From: an uncultured Ruegeria sp.
Lineage (GTDB): Bacteria; Pseudomonadota; Alphaproteobacteria; Rhodobacterales; Rhodobacteraceae
Assembly: GCF_947504215.1 (NCBI RefSeq)
Contig: NZ_CANNGO010000003.1
Location: 186,001-250,000, forward strand
Length of the DNA: 64,000 nucleotides
Direction of reading: 5' to 3'
Made by a program: the position numbers and the translations under genes. The notes beneath the pieces are model-generated. The model saw only the letters and a program-made list of their open reading frames with translations. It made no database searches and was not told where the DNA came from. Of the stretch, positions 7,809 through 15,450 are shown one piece after another; within the stretch, counting starts at the first letter, position 1; each line of letters begins with the position of its first letter.

Positions 7809-8264
7809 ATGTCTGACACAAACACGATACCAAGCTTTGGCGCGATGCTGCGCGGTGCCCTCGGCGATGCGATCATCGCAGATGCAGGCAAAAACTTCCT
7901 GGATATGTGTGACGAGGACATTGTGTTCGAGTTTCCATTTACACCGGAAGGTTCCGTAAGAGAATTACGCGGTCGCACCGCGATGGAAGCGTATCTGCCG
8001 AAAGTTGGGGCGCTAATCAGATTCGAAGCCATGAGCCCCGCGATCACCCACATGGCCAAGGACGGCGAGACCTTTGTTTTAGAATTCTCCTGCAAAGGAA
8101 AAGGCGAAGCCGGGCGCTATGACCAAAACTACATCTCAGTCATTCAAGTTAGGAACGGACGCATCATACGATACCGCGACTACTGGAACCCCCTGATTCT
8201 GCTGAATGCCGTCGGCGGGATTGAGGTTCTGACATCGAAGCTGGGAGACTTTATCGATGACTAA
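7809..8264 (+). CDS. NTF2-fold (SnoaL-like / ketosteroid-isomerase-related) protein
   Basis: 151 residues with the SnoaL-like pattern: L-D-M-C-D-E-D-I-V-F-E-F-P-F near the front and I-R-Y-R-D-Y-W-N-P-L near the end, as in several ketosteroid isomerase-related protein families. A GGAGAG ribosome site lies upstream. It overlaps the next gene by 8 bp, so the two are surely co-translated. The partner is an NmrA-like reductase; such pairs are common in oxidative-stress or quinone-linked clusters, but the substrate is unknown. Confidence 0.78.
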   Translation: MSDTNTIPSFGAMLRGALGDAIIADAGKNFLDMCDEDIVFEFPFTPEGSVRELRGRTAMEAYLPKVGALIRFEAMSPAITHMAKDGETFVLEFSCKGKGEAGRYDQNYISVIQVRNGRIIRYRDYWNPLILLNAVGGIEVLTSKLGDFIDD

Positions 8265-9096
8265 TACCATTCTTGTCACTGGCGGCACCGGGAAAACCGG
8301 CAGCCGCGTCGTCGAACAGCTGAAACGAAAGGGGGTCTCTCCGCGCGTCGGCACACGTAACCCAAAGGGGGAGAACGAAGCACGCTTCGACTGGAAAGAC
8401 CCATCGACATTCGCGGGTTCCTTCGAGGGCGTCGCGGCTGTTTATCTCGTAGCACCCACAGACACCGTGGATTCACTGGGAGCAATGCAGCCCGGCCTTG
8501 AGGCAGCACTTGCTTCGGGCGTCACGCGCTTTGTGTTACTGAGTGCTTCGTCTCTCGAAGAGGGAGGCCCCATGATGGGCGCAGTGCACGCATGGCTTCG
8601 CGCCAACGCACCAGAATGGGTCGTGCTGCGGCCAACCTGGTTCATGCAGAACTTTTCGGAGCAACAGCATCGTGATCCTATCCGTGATGAATCTGCGATC
8701 TACACAGCGACAGATGACGGTCGTATCGGCTTTATCGATGCAAATGACATCGCCGCCAGCGCAACAGCGATACTGACTGCGCCATCGGTCGACAATACGG
8801 ACTATATCCTCACAGGTCCCGAGGCGGCTTCCTATGATGTGGTTGCCGAGACGCTGAGTAATCAATTGGGACGGCAGGTTATTCACCATCGCATGACCGT
8901 GGATGAACTGGCAGAGCGTCATCAAAAACTCGGGCTGCCGCAAGAATATGCAAAGACACTGGCCGCTATGGACAGTGCGATTGCAGGCGGTTCCGAAGAT
9001 CGGGTCACAGATCATGTACTTCACTTGACTGGACGGGCTCCGACTTCCCTCACGGAATTTGTTCGGCAAAACCTTGGGGCATGGTCGAATGGCTAG
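8257..9096 (+). CDS. NmrA/NAD(P)-binding family protein
   Basis: 279 residues of the atypical SDR type: GGTGKTG at 9-15 binds NAD(P), followed by F-D-W-x-D-P-S-T-F and V-Y-L-V-A-P. This is the NmrA/QorB-like group, which includes quinone reductases and redox sensors. The start overlaps the end of the NTF2-fold gene by 8 bp. It closes the TetR/YdcZ/SnoaL group. More than 800 bp without an intact gene follow. Confidence 0.83.
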   Translation: MTNTILVTGGTGKTGSRVVEQLKRKGVSPRVGTRNPKGENEARFDWKDPSTFAGSFEGVAAVYLVAPTDTVDSLGAMQPGLEAALASGVTRFVLLSASSLEEGGPMMGAVHAWLRANAPEWVVLRPTWFMQNFSEQQHRDPIRDESAIYTATDDGRIGFIDANDIAASATAILTAPSVDNTDYILTGPEAASYDVVAETLSNQLGRQVIHHRMTVDELAERHQKLGLPQEYAKTLAAMDSAIAGGSEDRVTDHVLHLTGRAPTSLTEFVRQNLGAWSNG

Positions 9097-9234
9097 AGCG
9101 AAGTGAGCAGCCCTTGCCCCGGCATTGAGCCTCTCAATAGCATCCAGCATTGATCATTGCGAAAAATATCGCATTGAAATCAACGGAAAATGAAAGCCAT
9201 GCTCATTCTGGACATTCGGGCAACCTATTGCGAA

Positions 9235-9480
9235 TGGCAGGGCATATCTTCCGTCGTCGCTGTGCGTTTCACGCCCGTTGAGCGGTGGAGTGGAGAGTCA
9301 AACAAACCGCAGATCGGCGTCTGTGGCTTGCGCCACGTGCCGGTCATGTTGATCCAGTACTTAGAGGGTGAATGGCGCAACGGAGTGCCAGGCTTCCTCA
9401 CCGGATGCTCTGATCTGTCCCTTGCCTTCGATACCGTAGCGCGCCTACAACAAGCTGTAGGTGTGCTTATAATGCTGCAT
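9235..9480 (-). pseudogene. ectC-like pseudogene (dead copy of the gene at 17.7-18.0 kb)
   Basis: The minus strand from ATG 9480 matches the ectoine-synthase-like gene at 17696-18028 but is wrecked. It starts M-Q-H-Y-K-H-T-Y-S-L-L then hits TAG, has lost about 90 bp covering the start of the cupin, and resumes with Y-G-I-E-G-K-G-Q, P-F-T-L-stop-V-L-D-Q-H-D-R-H-V and L-N-G-R-E-T-H with further stops. The conserved Q-H-D-R-H and G-R-E motifs identify it. The homology continues upstream into non-coding sequence, so this is a duplicated gene plus promoter that has decayed. Confidence 0.75.
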
Positions 9481-9695
9481 TCCTATCATTGATTTTATTC
9501 AGAAAATGCGATTGTCTTCGCCCATAATCTTGCGCAATATTTGCACATAACTCTGCGCGATTTAAGAAACTTACTCAATTGATGGTAGTTGTCGTGCGTT
9601 TCCGTCAACTTTGAAGCACTGTTGCTCAATCAAAAGTGCATTCCGGTTGGCAAAATTCAACCCTTATCTGAAGGAAGCAACTCATGCGCGCGCGT
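9235..9695. repeat. diverged direct repeat, left copy
   Basis: This stretch aligns in the same orientation with about 17.7-18.24 kb. It covers the ectC-like remnant (9235-9480) and about 215 bp of its upstream region, including a CAAGCTGTAGGTGTGCT block identical in both copies, CATTGATT..ATTCAGAAAAT and AAAATTCAACCC. Both copies keep TGCGC-rich motifs (TTGCGCAAT, CTGCGCGA) that look like regulator sites. The rest of the 9097-9912 gap shows nothing I can identify. Confidence 0.7.
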
Positions 9696-9912
9696 GCAGT
9701 AAACCACAGAGTTGGAATCTGACGGAAGCAGTTTAAGTTCTTTCGAGAGCCTTGCGATGCAATATGTTGCTCAGCCGTAGGGAACGGAAGCGGTCACCTG
9801 CTTCGGATTGAACCTATCGCCGCAATGCAGACGAAGTAGCCATTTAGACTTATTGCTTTCAAGCTAAGTGTCTGTCGAGATTGGTAGCCAGCTTAACACC
9901 ATTGCCGCGTCT

Positions 9913-10971
9913 CTAATTGTCAAAGCTAATGCTAAGTTCATCTGAGGTAGCGACACTCTGGCAGGATAGTATATCTCCTCGGGTGACATCGCTGTCTTCT
10001 AGAGCCATTCGAGCATGCATGTAGACCTGACCCTTTGTTAGACGCGCTTTGCAGGCGCCGCACACACCGGATTGGCAACTGAAGGGTGGTCTCAAGCCAG
10101 CCGACAATATCGCGTTCAGGAGGGTTTGATCGGCAGCAACGGGAACCTCGTATGTCGCCCCGCCCAGTTCAACTTGTGCATTGGCGGCGATCCCCGTCAC
10201 AGTGGAAGCAGTGACTGTTGCCCCGCCGAAGCTTTCCATATGAATTCTGTTTGCAGGTACATCCAGTGCCATCAACGCGTTGCTCACGTCCGTATTCATA
10301 GCTCCGGGTCCGCAAATCCAGTATTGGACATCTTGCGCCAAAGGTGGGGTTTCCGTCACGACGACCTTTGTGGCTCCGGCATCCACGCGCCCTTTTCGCC
10401 AGGAGCTGGTCCAACTCCACAGCGAGGGTGCCGACAGGACATGGCGCAATGTGAACCGGGTGGCGTGATCACTTGCCAGTTTGTGCAGTTCTTCGGCAAA
10501 GATGATGCTTTCGCCATCAGCGTTTCCATAGATCAGATGCGCCACTGAATGAGGTTCTTCTTTGAGGACAGCGTTGATCATTGCGAAAAGCGGCGTGATG
10601 CCACTGCCTGCGCCAAAGAAATAGTGGGTGCGGCGTTTCAGCGGATCTGGCGTCAGGGAAAATTGACCGAATGGCGGCATGACATCAACCGTATCGCCGG
10701 ACTTTAGGTGGTCTCCGATATGATTGGACACCAGCCCACCGGCCACCCGTTTTACGGTGATGCGCAAAGGTGCACCCGGCGAGTTGGAAATGGTGTAGCT
10801 GCGGCGTTGCTCTGTGTTGTTGAGGTGAAAGCGCAGAGTGACATGCTGCCCTGCCTGCCAGCAAAATGTCTCGGCCAGATCAACGGGCAGATCAAAGATC
10901 ACGCTTGTGGCTTTGCCTTTGATCTCGGGCCGGATTTCAGCAACGTTCAGGGAAAAGAAGTTGGGGGTCAT
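9913..10971 (-). CDS. ferredoxin-NAD(P)H-type reductase with C-terminal 2Fe-2S domain
   Basis: 352 residues from ATG 10971, which follows the stop of the upstream gene by 7 bp. A longer in-frame reading only overlaps that gene. Domains in order: FAD-binding barrel with R-R-S-Y-T-I-S, NAD-binding domain with G-A-G-S-G-I-T-P, and a plant-type ferredoxin domain with C-x4-C-x2-C (CQSGVCGAC) and a fourth Cys in L-S-C-Q-S. This is the electron-transfer component of PaaE/GbcB-type oxygenases. It should pass electrons from NAD(P)H to the Rieske oxygenase in the same operon. Confidence 0.88.
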   Translation of the reverse strand: MTPNFFSLNVAEIRPEIKGKATSVIFDLPVDLAETFCWQAGQHVTLRFHLNNTEQRRSYTISNSPGAPLRITVKRVAGGLVSNHIGDHLKSGDTVDVMPPFGQFSLTPDPLKRRTHYFFGAGSGITPLFAMINAVLKEEPHSVAHLIYGNADGESIIFAEELHKLASDHATRFTLRHVLSAPSLWSWTSSWRKGRVDAGATKVVVTETPPLAQDVQYWICGPGAMNTDVSNALMALDVPANRIHMESFGGATVTASTVTGIAANAQVELGGATYEVPVAADQTLLNAILSAGLRPPFSCQSGVCGACKARLTKGQVYMHARMALEDSDVTRGDILSCQSVATSDELSISFDN

Positions 10972-10978
10972 GGCATCC

Positions 10979-11464
10979 TCAACGATAATCAAACGTGGTG
11001 TCGAGAGATCGGATTGCCAGCCGACCAGCTTGGGAGATGATGAAAAACCTATCCGTCTGAACCATCGTTCCCGTTGCGTCACCCCAGATGTAGCCAACAC
11101 GGGTTGTGGCTGTGACACGCGTGCCGCCCTCGGTGATTTCCGAGGTAATCGTGGGCGCATCGCGCTGTGTTTCCTTGTATCCCTGCATCGCGTCGGCCAA
11201 TTCCGGGTCTTGGCTCCAATCAGAAAGCATTTCCCAATCGGCCACCGGGTATGAGAACTGCTCATCCGGGTACCCGAGCCCGAATTTGATTGTGACAGAG
11301 TGCACGGCCTTCGGGTGCCAGTCCTTCCAGGTCGCGGCGATTGCTGCCTCATCTGATGCACCAAGATAGCGCGCCACAAGGTCCTTGGGTTCGTCTGACG
11401 GGCTGGCCAGGACCAGACCAGTTGCCAGAATCGTTCCGATCAGGGTTGCAAAAATACGTTTCAT
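10979..11464 (-). CDS. exported NTF2-like protein of unknown function
   Basis: 161 residues with a clear signal peptide (MKRIFATLIGTILATGLVLA, then S-P-S). The mature part carries A-R-Y-L-G-A-S-D-E-A-A-I-A-A-T-W-K-D-W-H-P and repeated V-T-A-T-T-R-V-type strands, suggesting an NTF2-like fold. It lies between the oxygenase and reductase genes, with 83 bp to the former and 7 bp to the latter. Oxygenase beta subunits also have NTF2 folds, but a signal peptide argues against that role. Function unknown; it may bind substrate in the periplasm. Confidence 0.72.
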   Translation of the reverse strand: MKRIFATLIGTILATGLVLASPSDEPKDLVARYLGASDEAAIAATWKDWHPKAVHSVTIKFGLGYPDEQFSYPVADWEMLSDWSQDPELADAMQGYKETQRDAPTITSEITEGGTRVTATTRVGYIWGDATGTMVQTDRFFIISQAGRLAIRSLDTTFDYR

Positions 11465-11547
11465 TTTCTTTCCAAATTCAGCGGAGTGGCGGGAGTTTTC
11501 CGAACAGGCAATTGAGGGAATGGCCCATTTTGCCCGAAGGCACCTGG

Positions 11548-12711
11548 CTAAGTCCCGGCCTGTTGTGTCGCAAAGAAATCCAGGATCGCTTGTTGGTGTC
11601 TGACAACCGGGCTCTCTCCGTTGGCGGCAGGGCCGACCTCAAAATACGGGCTGGTCAAAGACTTTTGCTGTTGCTCGCAGGCGTAAATATCTTCGGCCGT
11701 GAAATCACCTGACGCCATTGGATCATCTTCGCCGGTTGCATCGCCGTCGGGATATTTCGGTCCACCGAAATCCTTCCAGAAGCTCCAACTGCTCCACTCC
11801 TGTTTCTGAAACTCCCACCCTGAGGCATTCGCCAACTTGGTGCGGTTTTCCACGCGCGTCAGTTCAGGCCCCAAAGGCGTGAGAATGAAGATGTTCCAAC
11901 TGTCCTCACCGGCGCCAAGCCCGATTCCGGGAAACAGCATGGGCACCCAGGCCCCAATATGCGGCTCTGGTATCACCCGCGGTGTCGGCAGGTTTTTCTC
12001 CAATTCCGTTGCATAATCGGACGCCGGCGGTTCCCAGAAGTGATAATGCGGGCCCTGCCAGCCGTATTCTGCCCGCGCATGGTCATACATGTGCAGCGTA
12101 TTCGAGTGCAGGTGGCTCAGATGGTAGACGTCGATGTAATTCTCGACGACGATCTTCCAGTTGGCCTTGATTTCATAGCTTCGCCGCGCATCGGGATATT
12201 CCACCAGCTCTTCCGGTTTATGTGGCCCCAGCAGCGGATCAATATCGCCGAACCACGCGACCAGGCTGGGTGGGTTTGGGTCGGGATGAACAAACAGCAT
12301 GCCGCGCCAGATATCGACGCTGGCGGGTTTGAGGCCGAGGCAGGATTTGTCGATTCCATCGGGATATTCCTTTGCCTCATCCGGAACCGAAATCAGGTTG
12401 CCCTCCAGATCGTATGTCCAGTCATGGTAGGGGCATGTCAGCGCCTTTTGCGTTTTCCCGACGGCCCGGATCAACTGGGTGCCACGGTGACGGCAGATGT
12501 TATGAAACGCGCGCAATCGGTGATCGCGCCCCATAACGATAAAGATGTTGTTCAGCCCGGCCTGAACCGAGATGAAATGACCGGGCTCTGGCACGTCTTC
12601 GGCCAACCCGGCATAGCGCCAAGTGCGCGAGAAGATCTGCCTTTGCTCGCGGTCGAACCAGTCTTGCGAAGTATAGGCATCAACGGGAAGGCGGTGGTAC
12701 ATGCGGGTCAT
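11548..12711 (-). CDS. Rieske-type aromatic-ring-hydroxylating/demethylating oxygenase, alpha subunit
   Basis: 387 residues. The Rieske cluster ligands are C73-x-H75 and C93-x2-H96 (CRHRG and CPYHDW). The mononuclear iron site shows D194-x-Y-H197-x4-H202 within E-N-Y-I-D-V-Y-H-L-S-H-L-H, with a likely third ligand D341. Relatives include glycine-betaine, choline and aromatic-acid oxygenases (GbcA/choline monooxygenase branch). The substrate cannot be fixed from sequence. The reductase at 9913-10971 is the likely electron donor. The operon runs TetR, small membrane protein, oxygenase, exported protein, reductase. Confidence 0.9.
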   Translation of the reverse strand: MTRMYHRLPVDAYTSQDWFDREQRQIFSRTWRYAGLAEDVPEPGHFISVQAGLNNIFIVMGRDHRLRAFHNICRHRGTQLIRAVGKTQKALTCPYHDWTYDLEGNLISVPDEAKEYPDGIDKSCLGLKPASVDIWRGMLFVHPDPNPPSLVAWFGDIDPLLGPHKPEELVEYPDARRSYEIKANWKIVVENYIDVYHLSHLHSNTLHMYDHARAEYGWQGPHYHFWEPPASDYATELEKNLPTPRVIPEPHIGAWVPMLFPGIGLGAGEDSWNIFILTPLGPELTRVENRTKLANASGWEFQKQEWSSWSFWKDFGGPKYPDGDATGEDDPMASGDFTAEDIYACEQQQKSLTSPYFEVGPAANGESPVVRHQQAILDFFATQQAGT

Positions 12712-12720
12712 GGCAACCTC

Positions 12721-12984
12721 TTAGACAAGCCAGATGGCATAGGCGGGAAACAGGCTGGCGGCGATCATCATCAGGCCGAACACCGCCCAAAGGATCGCGA
12801 CGGCCCAGAACAGGATCGGATCGTGTTCCCGCGAGATATCAAAGACAAGGGCGGTCTGGCCCGTCATAATTGACGGCACCAACCACCACAGAAACAGCAA
12901 GCCCCAAACCCAATAGAGCCCCAGCAAAGCCGCAACCAAAAGAACGGGCAAGGCCATGTGATTGACAAGGCGTCGGGTGCTCAT
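12721..12984 (-). CDS. small membrane protein of unknown function
   Basis: 87 residues with two or three hydrophobic helices: about 10-40 (A-L-P-V-L-L-V-A-A-L-L-G-L-Y-W-V-W) and 55-87. It starts inside the end of the TetR gene (ATGA overlap) and stops 9 bp before the oxygenase gene, so it is translated as part of the operon. I recognise no family. It may anchor the oxygenase system or help move the substrate across the membrane; both are guesses from position. Confidence 0.7.
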   Translation of the reverse strand: MSTRRLVNHMALPVLLVAALLGLYWVWGLLFLWWLVPSIMTGQTALVFDISREHDPILFWAVAILWAVFGLMMIAASLFPAYAIWLV

Positions 12985-13571
12985 ACGGTCACCTCAAGGC
13001 TGGCGGCAAGGATCGTTGCGGCCTGTTTCAGCTCTGCACGCCAGGCTTCGGGCGGATTTAGCGGGGCCAGGGAATCCAGGTTCACATATGTCGCCGAAAT
13101 CCCCTGCGAAACCGCGCGGATCTGGGCAGTAGGCGCGTTCGGGGAAGCCCGTTTCAACACGACCTCGATTACCTCAAAGAACTGTTCCAAGCTGTCAACA
13201 AGGGGCTGTCGCATTGACGGGTGATAGACGACGGATGTGACAAGCGACTGGTAGGCCAGCATTACGCGCGGATCATTGGGGGCAGATTTATCAAACAGCA
13301 GATCGATCAGATCAGCTGTTGTGCCCGTTGGCTCCAACGCGTCCCGAAAGGCGGTTGTCGCCTGCGCAAACCTTTCTACAACATGACTAATAAGGGCCCC
13401 GGTCATCTGGTCCTTGTTGCCCAAGTAGTGACGCAGGATGGGTCGTTTGACCCCGGCCTCAGTAGCGATGCGCTCTTGGGTTGCCCCCTCCAATCCGAAA
13501 CGGGACACACAGGTGAGATATGCATCAAGGATCTGTTCTGATCGCTGGTCTTTAAGGCTGGGGCGGGGCAT
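12981..13571 (-). CDS. TetR-family regulator of the Rieske operon
   Basis: 196 residues. The HTH at about 10-55 reads R-S-E-Q-I-L-D-A-Y-L-T-C-V-S-R-F-G-L-E-G-A then R-I-A-T-E-A-G-V-K-R-P-I-L-R-H-Y. The C-terminal half is a TetR ligand domain. It is the first gene of the operon and overlaps the next by 4 bp. Two inverted repeats with the same TTGTCR-N4-YGACAA layout lie just upstream of its start, strong evidence for autoregulation and hence control of the oxygenase genes. Confidence 0.88.
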   Translation of the reverse strand: MPRPSLKDQRSEQILDAYLTCVSRFGLEGATQERIATEAGVKRPILRHYLGNKDQMTGALISHVVERFAQATTAFRDALEPTGTTADLIDLLFDKSAPNDPRVMLAYQSLVTSVVYHPSMRQPLVDSLEQFFEVIEVVLKRASPNAPTAQIRAVSQGISATYVNLDSLAPLNPPEAWRAELKQAATILAASLEVTV

Positions 13572-13586
13572 CGTTTCTCTCGTTTA

Positions 13587-13602
13587 TTGTCGCATCTGAC
13601 AA
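13587..13602. promoter_or_regulatory. TetR operator, proximal copy
   Basis: TTGTCG-catc-TGACAA, an inverted repeat with 6-bp arms and 4-bp spacer, 16 bp upstream of the TetR start codon. It has the same architecture as the distal copy at 13621. The centres are 34 bp apart, about three helical turns. Assignment to the adjacent TetR protein is inferred from position. Confidence 0.65.
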
Positions 13603-13620
13603 ATAACTATTCTAAGTATA

Positions 13621-13636
13621 TTGTCAATGATGACAA
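13621..13636. promoter_or_regulatory. TetR operator, distal copy
   Basis: TTGTCA-atga-TGACAA, arms perfectly complementary; with flanking bases the arm grows to seven (ATTGTCA/TGACAAT). It pairs with the proximal copy at 13587-13602. Confidence 0.65.
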
Positions 13637-13647
13637 TTAATAAATCT

Positions 13648-13959
13648 GATGTGAATGCCGCACATTTGAGTTGGATCCTGTCGACAAACGATCTGGGGTG
13701 CATTCCTGCTCCATTGCGCAGCCGCTGCATCATCTATGAGGTTCCGGTGCCGACGCCGGAGCAACTGCCGGCTATTATCAAAAGCATGGTGGGCGAGTAC
13801 GCTGTCGAGCGCGGCCTTCGGCGTGAGTTCTTTACGCTTGATATGAGCGATGCGGAAGCTCTGGTCGAGACTTTCAAACAGCATAAATCGGTGCGGGTTT
13901 TACACCGGTTTGTACGCGGGCTACTGCACCAGAAATTAAAATGTTGGAAGCGGAATTGA
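13648..13959 (+). pseudogene. fragment of an AAA+ (Lon-like) ATPase
   Basis: The plus-strand reading contains L-S-W-I-L-S-T-N-D, then I-P-A-P-L-R-S-R-C and V-P-V-P-T-P-E-Q-L. This is the sensor-1/arginine-finger part of Lon-like AAA ATPases that scan a substrate through their pore. There is no Walker A or B upstream, because the TetR operator and the oxygenase operon abut directly, and the reading ends in unrelated residues. It is a truncated remnant, left when the Rieske operon or another element landed here. Confidence 0.6.
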
Positions 13960-14048
13960 ACCGAACAATGCGGCCTCCATGAGAGAGCCTTGGCGATTGG
14001 GCTAAGGGCCCAAGACCTACGAACACAGACAACTGAGAGAGGGCCAAG

Positions 14049-14294
14049 ATGCTTAGAATTGTAGTTTATGCAAATCAAACGCCAATCGCGGAAGCCAAGG
14101 CAGGCAACATGTCCATGCTGGCCGACGTCAGCGATTATTAAGTGCATGCGGTTGAGCACGCCGCGCCTAAACTCGACATCCCAGCCGCTGATGTAACGGG
14201 TTGGGTGAGAGATCATCCACGGCGGACGAGTGTCTGGCACCTAGTCCGCAGAATTGCGGAGATGGCTGTTGGTGATAGTGAAGAAGCTCAGTAG
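14049..14294 (+). pseudogene. small gene with an in-frame TAA, family unknown
   Basis: ATG 14049 follows a good GAGAGG ribosome site and reads M-L-R-I-V-V-Y-A-N-Q-T-P-I-A-E-A-K-A-G-N until TAA at 14139-14141. The same frame then continues without a break for 50 codons (A-D-V-T-G-W-V-R-D-H-P-R-R-T-S-V-W) to TAG at 14294. Protein-like composition on both sides argues for one 81-residue gene killed by a single substitution, such as CAA to TAA. I recognise no family. Confidence 0.5.
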
Positions 14295-14436
14295 CGCAAG
14301 GAGATACACCATCGACTACGGCCAACAGTTCTGATTAAGGCTAGCCGGTGACCGCTTCATTCCGCATCAGATCACGAGAGATCGTGTTATCGATCATCTA
14401 ATCAGGCGACAAAGACACTATGTGGTATAGTAAACC

Positions 14437-14643
14437 ATGAGCACTTAAACACTGATCAGCCTAGCCATATCACTTGTGATTTGCTGCCTATGCCTTTGGC
14501 TGGTTCGCCATGTTGTGAAACATAGCGGTCAAGACAGGATAGTGGGCCCAGAGGCCGTGCAAGAGTTAATGGGAACCATCGACTGGTCGCAGCTCGATAG
14601 CGTCATGGATCGGCCCGGCGTCAGGCATCCCGATACCGGCTAA
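14437..14643 (+). pseudogene. small membrane-protein reading frame with an early stop
   Basis: ATG 14437 is followed by TAA at codon 4 (14446-14448). The frame then stays open for 64 codons: a hydrophobic helix (L-I-S-L-A-I-S-L-V-I-C-C-L-C-L-W-L-V) and an acidic tail ending P-D-T-G. This may be a dead single-span membrane protein gene, or a live one using a non-ATG start downstream. The ribosome site is poor. No family recognised. Confidence 0.35.
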
Positions 14644-14888
14644 TCGTAACGTTGACTCGCAGAGATCCACAACGTACCCAACAACCTAAAACTCGCGTCA
14701 AGGCGGGTGGATTTATTGAATTCAATGTCTTTCGCATTGAACTACCGTGAGTTTCCTACCGTCCCCTTTGGAGACGGCTGTGAGTTCAGCCTTGAGTGCC
14801 TGATGGAGAGATACTCATCTCGTTTGTTTGACTTTGGCGTCTGAGCCCCATGACTGAGCTAAAGGTCAGCCAAAGTCTTGACGTGAGC

Positions 14889-14916
14889 ATGCTATGTCTA
14901 TATATAGACACAGCAT
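14889..14916. promoter_or_regulatory. 28-bp palindrome, likely antitoxin operator
   Basis: The inner 16 bp TGTCTATATATAGACA are a perfect palindrome, flanked by A/C (the only mismatch pair) and then by ATGCT and AGCAT, which also pair. It ends 25 bp before the Xre/ParS-type antitoxin start at 14941, and its AT-rich core overlaps the expected promoter. Type II antitoxins with an HTH usually repress their own operon, which fits. Confidence 0.65.
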
Positions 14917-14940
14917 CTACATCAGGACATATAGTCAGAT

Positions 14941-15450
14941 ATGCAGATCGCACGGCCAACTGAGCCTGGAGCCCACGCACCAGTCTTTCACCAGATTAGA
15001 CTTGAGGATCGTTCTCGCTTGAGCGGTCCTGGGCTGCGGACTTTTCGCAATATTGCGGAGAGGTGGGGTCTGAGTGAGGCTGATCGCATTGCCGCACTCG
15101 GTTACCCTGGTCGCTCGACATATCATTCATGGATGAAGAAGGCTGTCGAAGGCGAGAAAATTTCGCTCCCGTTTGACACTCTTATTCGCATCTCAGCAAT
15201 CCTAGGGATTCACAAGGGTCTCTCAATCTTGTTCCATGAAGACGCACAAGCACTTCAATGGCTGTCATCTTCGCATCTTGGAACCGATTTTGCAGGTCGG
15301 TCGCCACTCAGCCTGATCATTGAGAACGGTCAGGACGGCATGATGCTTGTGCGTCGATATATTGATGCCTGGAGAGGTGGTTGCATGGGTCATGGCGCAC
15401 CTGAAGGGTCATTTGAACCTGTTACCGAGGAAGACGTCGTTTTCGTATGA
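14941..15450 (+). CDS. Xre/MbcA/ParS-type antitoxin (RES-Xre system)
   Basis: 169 residues. An N-terminal HTH-like helical part (L-R-T-F-R-N-I-A-E-R-W-G-L-S-E-A-D-R-I-A) leads to the toxin-binding domain once called DUF2384: L-I-R-I-S-A-I-L-G-I-H-K-G-L, then G-R-S-P-L-S-L-I-I-E-N-G and a Y-I-D-A-W-R-G-G-type end. This is the antitoxin layout of RES-Xre pairs. The stop overlaps the toxin start as ATGA (15447-15450). Upstream lies a 28-bp palindrome suited to autorepression. Confidence 0.85.
   Translation: MQIARPTEPGAHAPVFHQIRLEDRSRLSGPGLRTFRNIAERWGLSEADRIAALGYPGRSTYHSWMKKAVEGEKISLPFDTLIRISAILGIHKGLSILFHEDAQALQWLSSSHLGTDFAGRSPLSLIIENGQDGMMLVRRYIDAWRGGCMGHGAPEGSFEPVTEEDVVFV

Noticed and set aside
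10971..11379. N-terminal extension of the reductase gene to 11379
   Set aside because: The extra 136 residues are Arg/Ser-rich nonsense and overlap the exported-protein gene; the reductase domain starts at 10971.
10979..11464. Beta subunit of the Rieske oxygenase
   Set aside because: The NTF2-like fold would fit, but the clear signal peptide sends the protein out of the cytoplasm.
14725..14844. 39-codon plus-strand reading before the toxin-antitoxin pair
   Set aside because: No ribosome site and no motif; too short to support in a decayed region.
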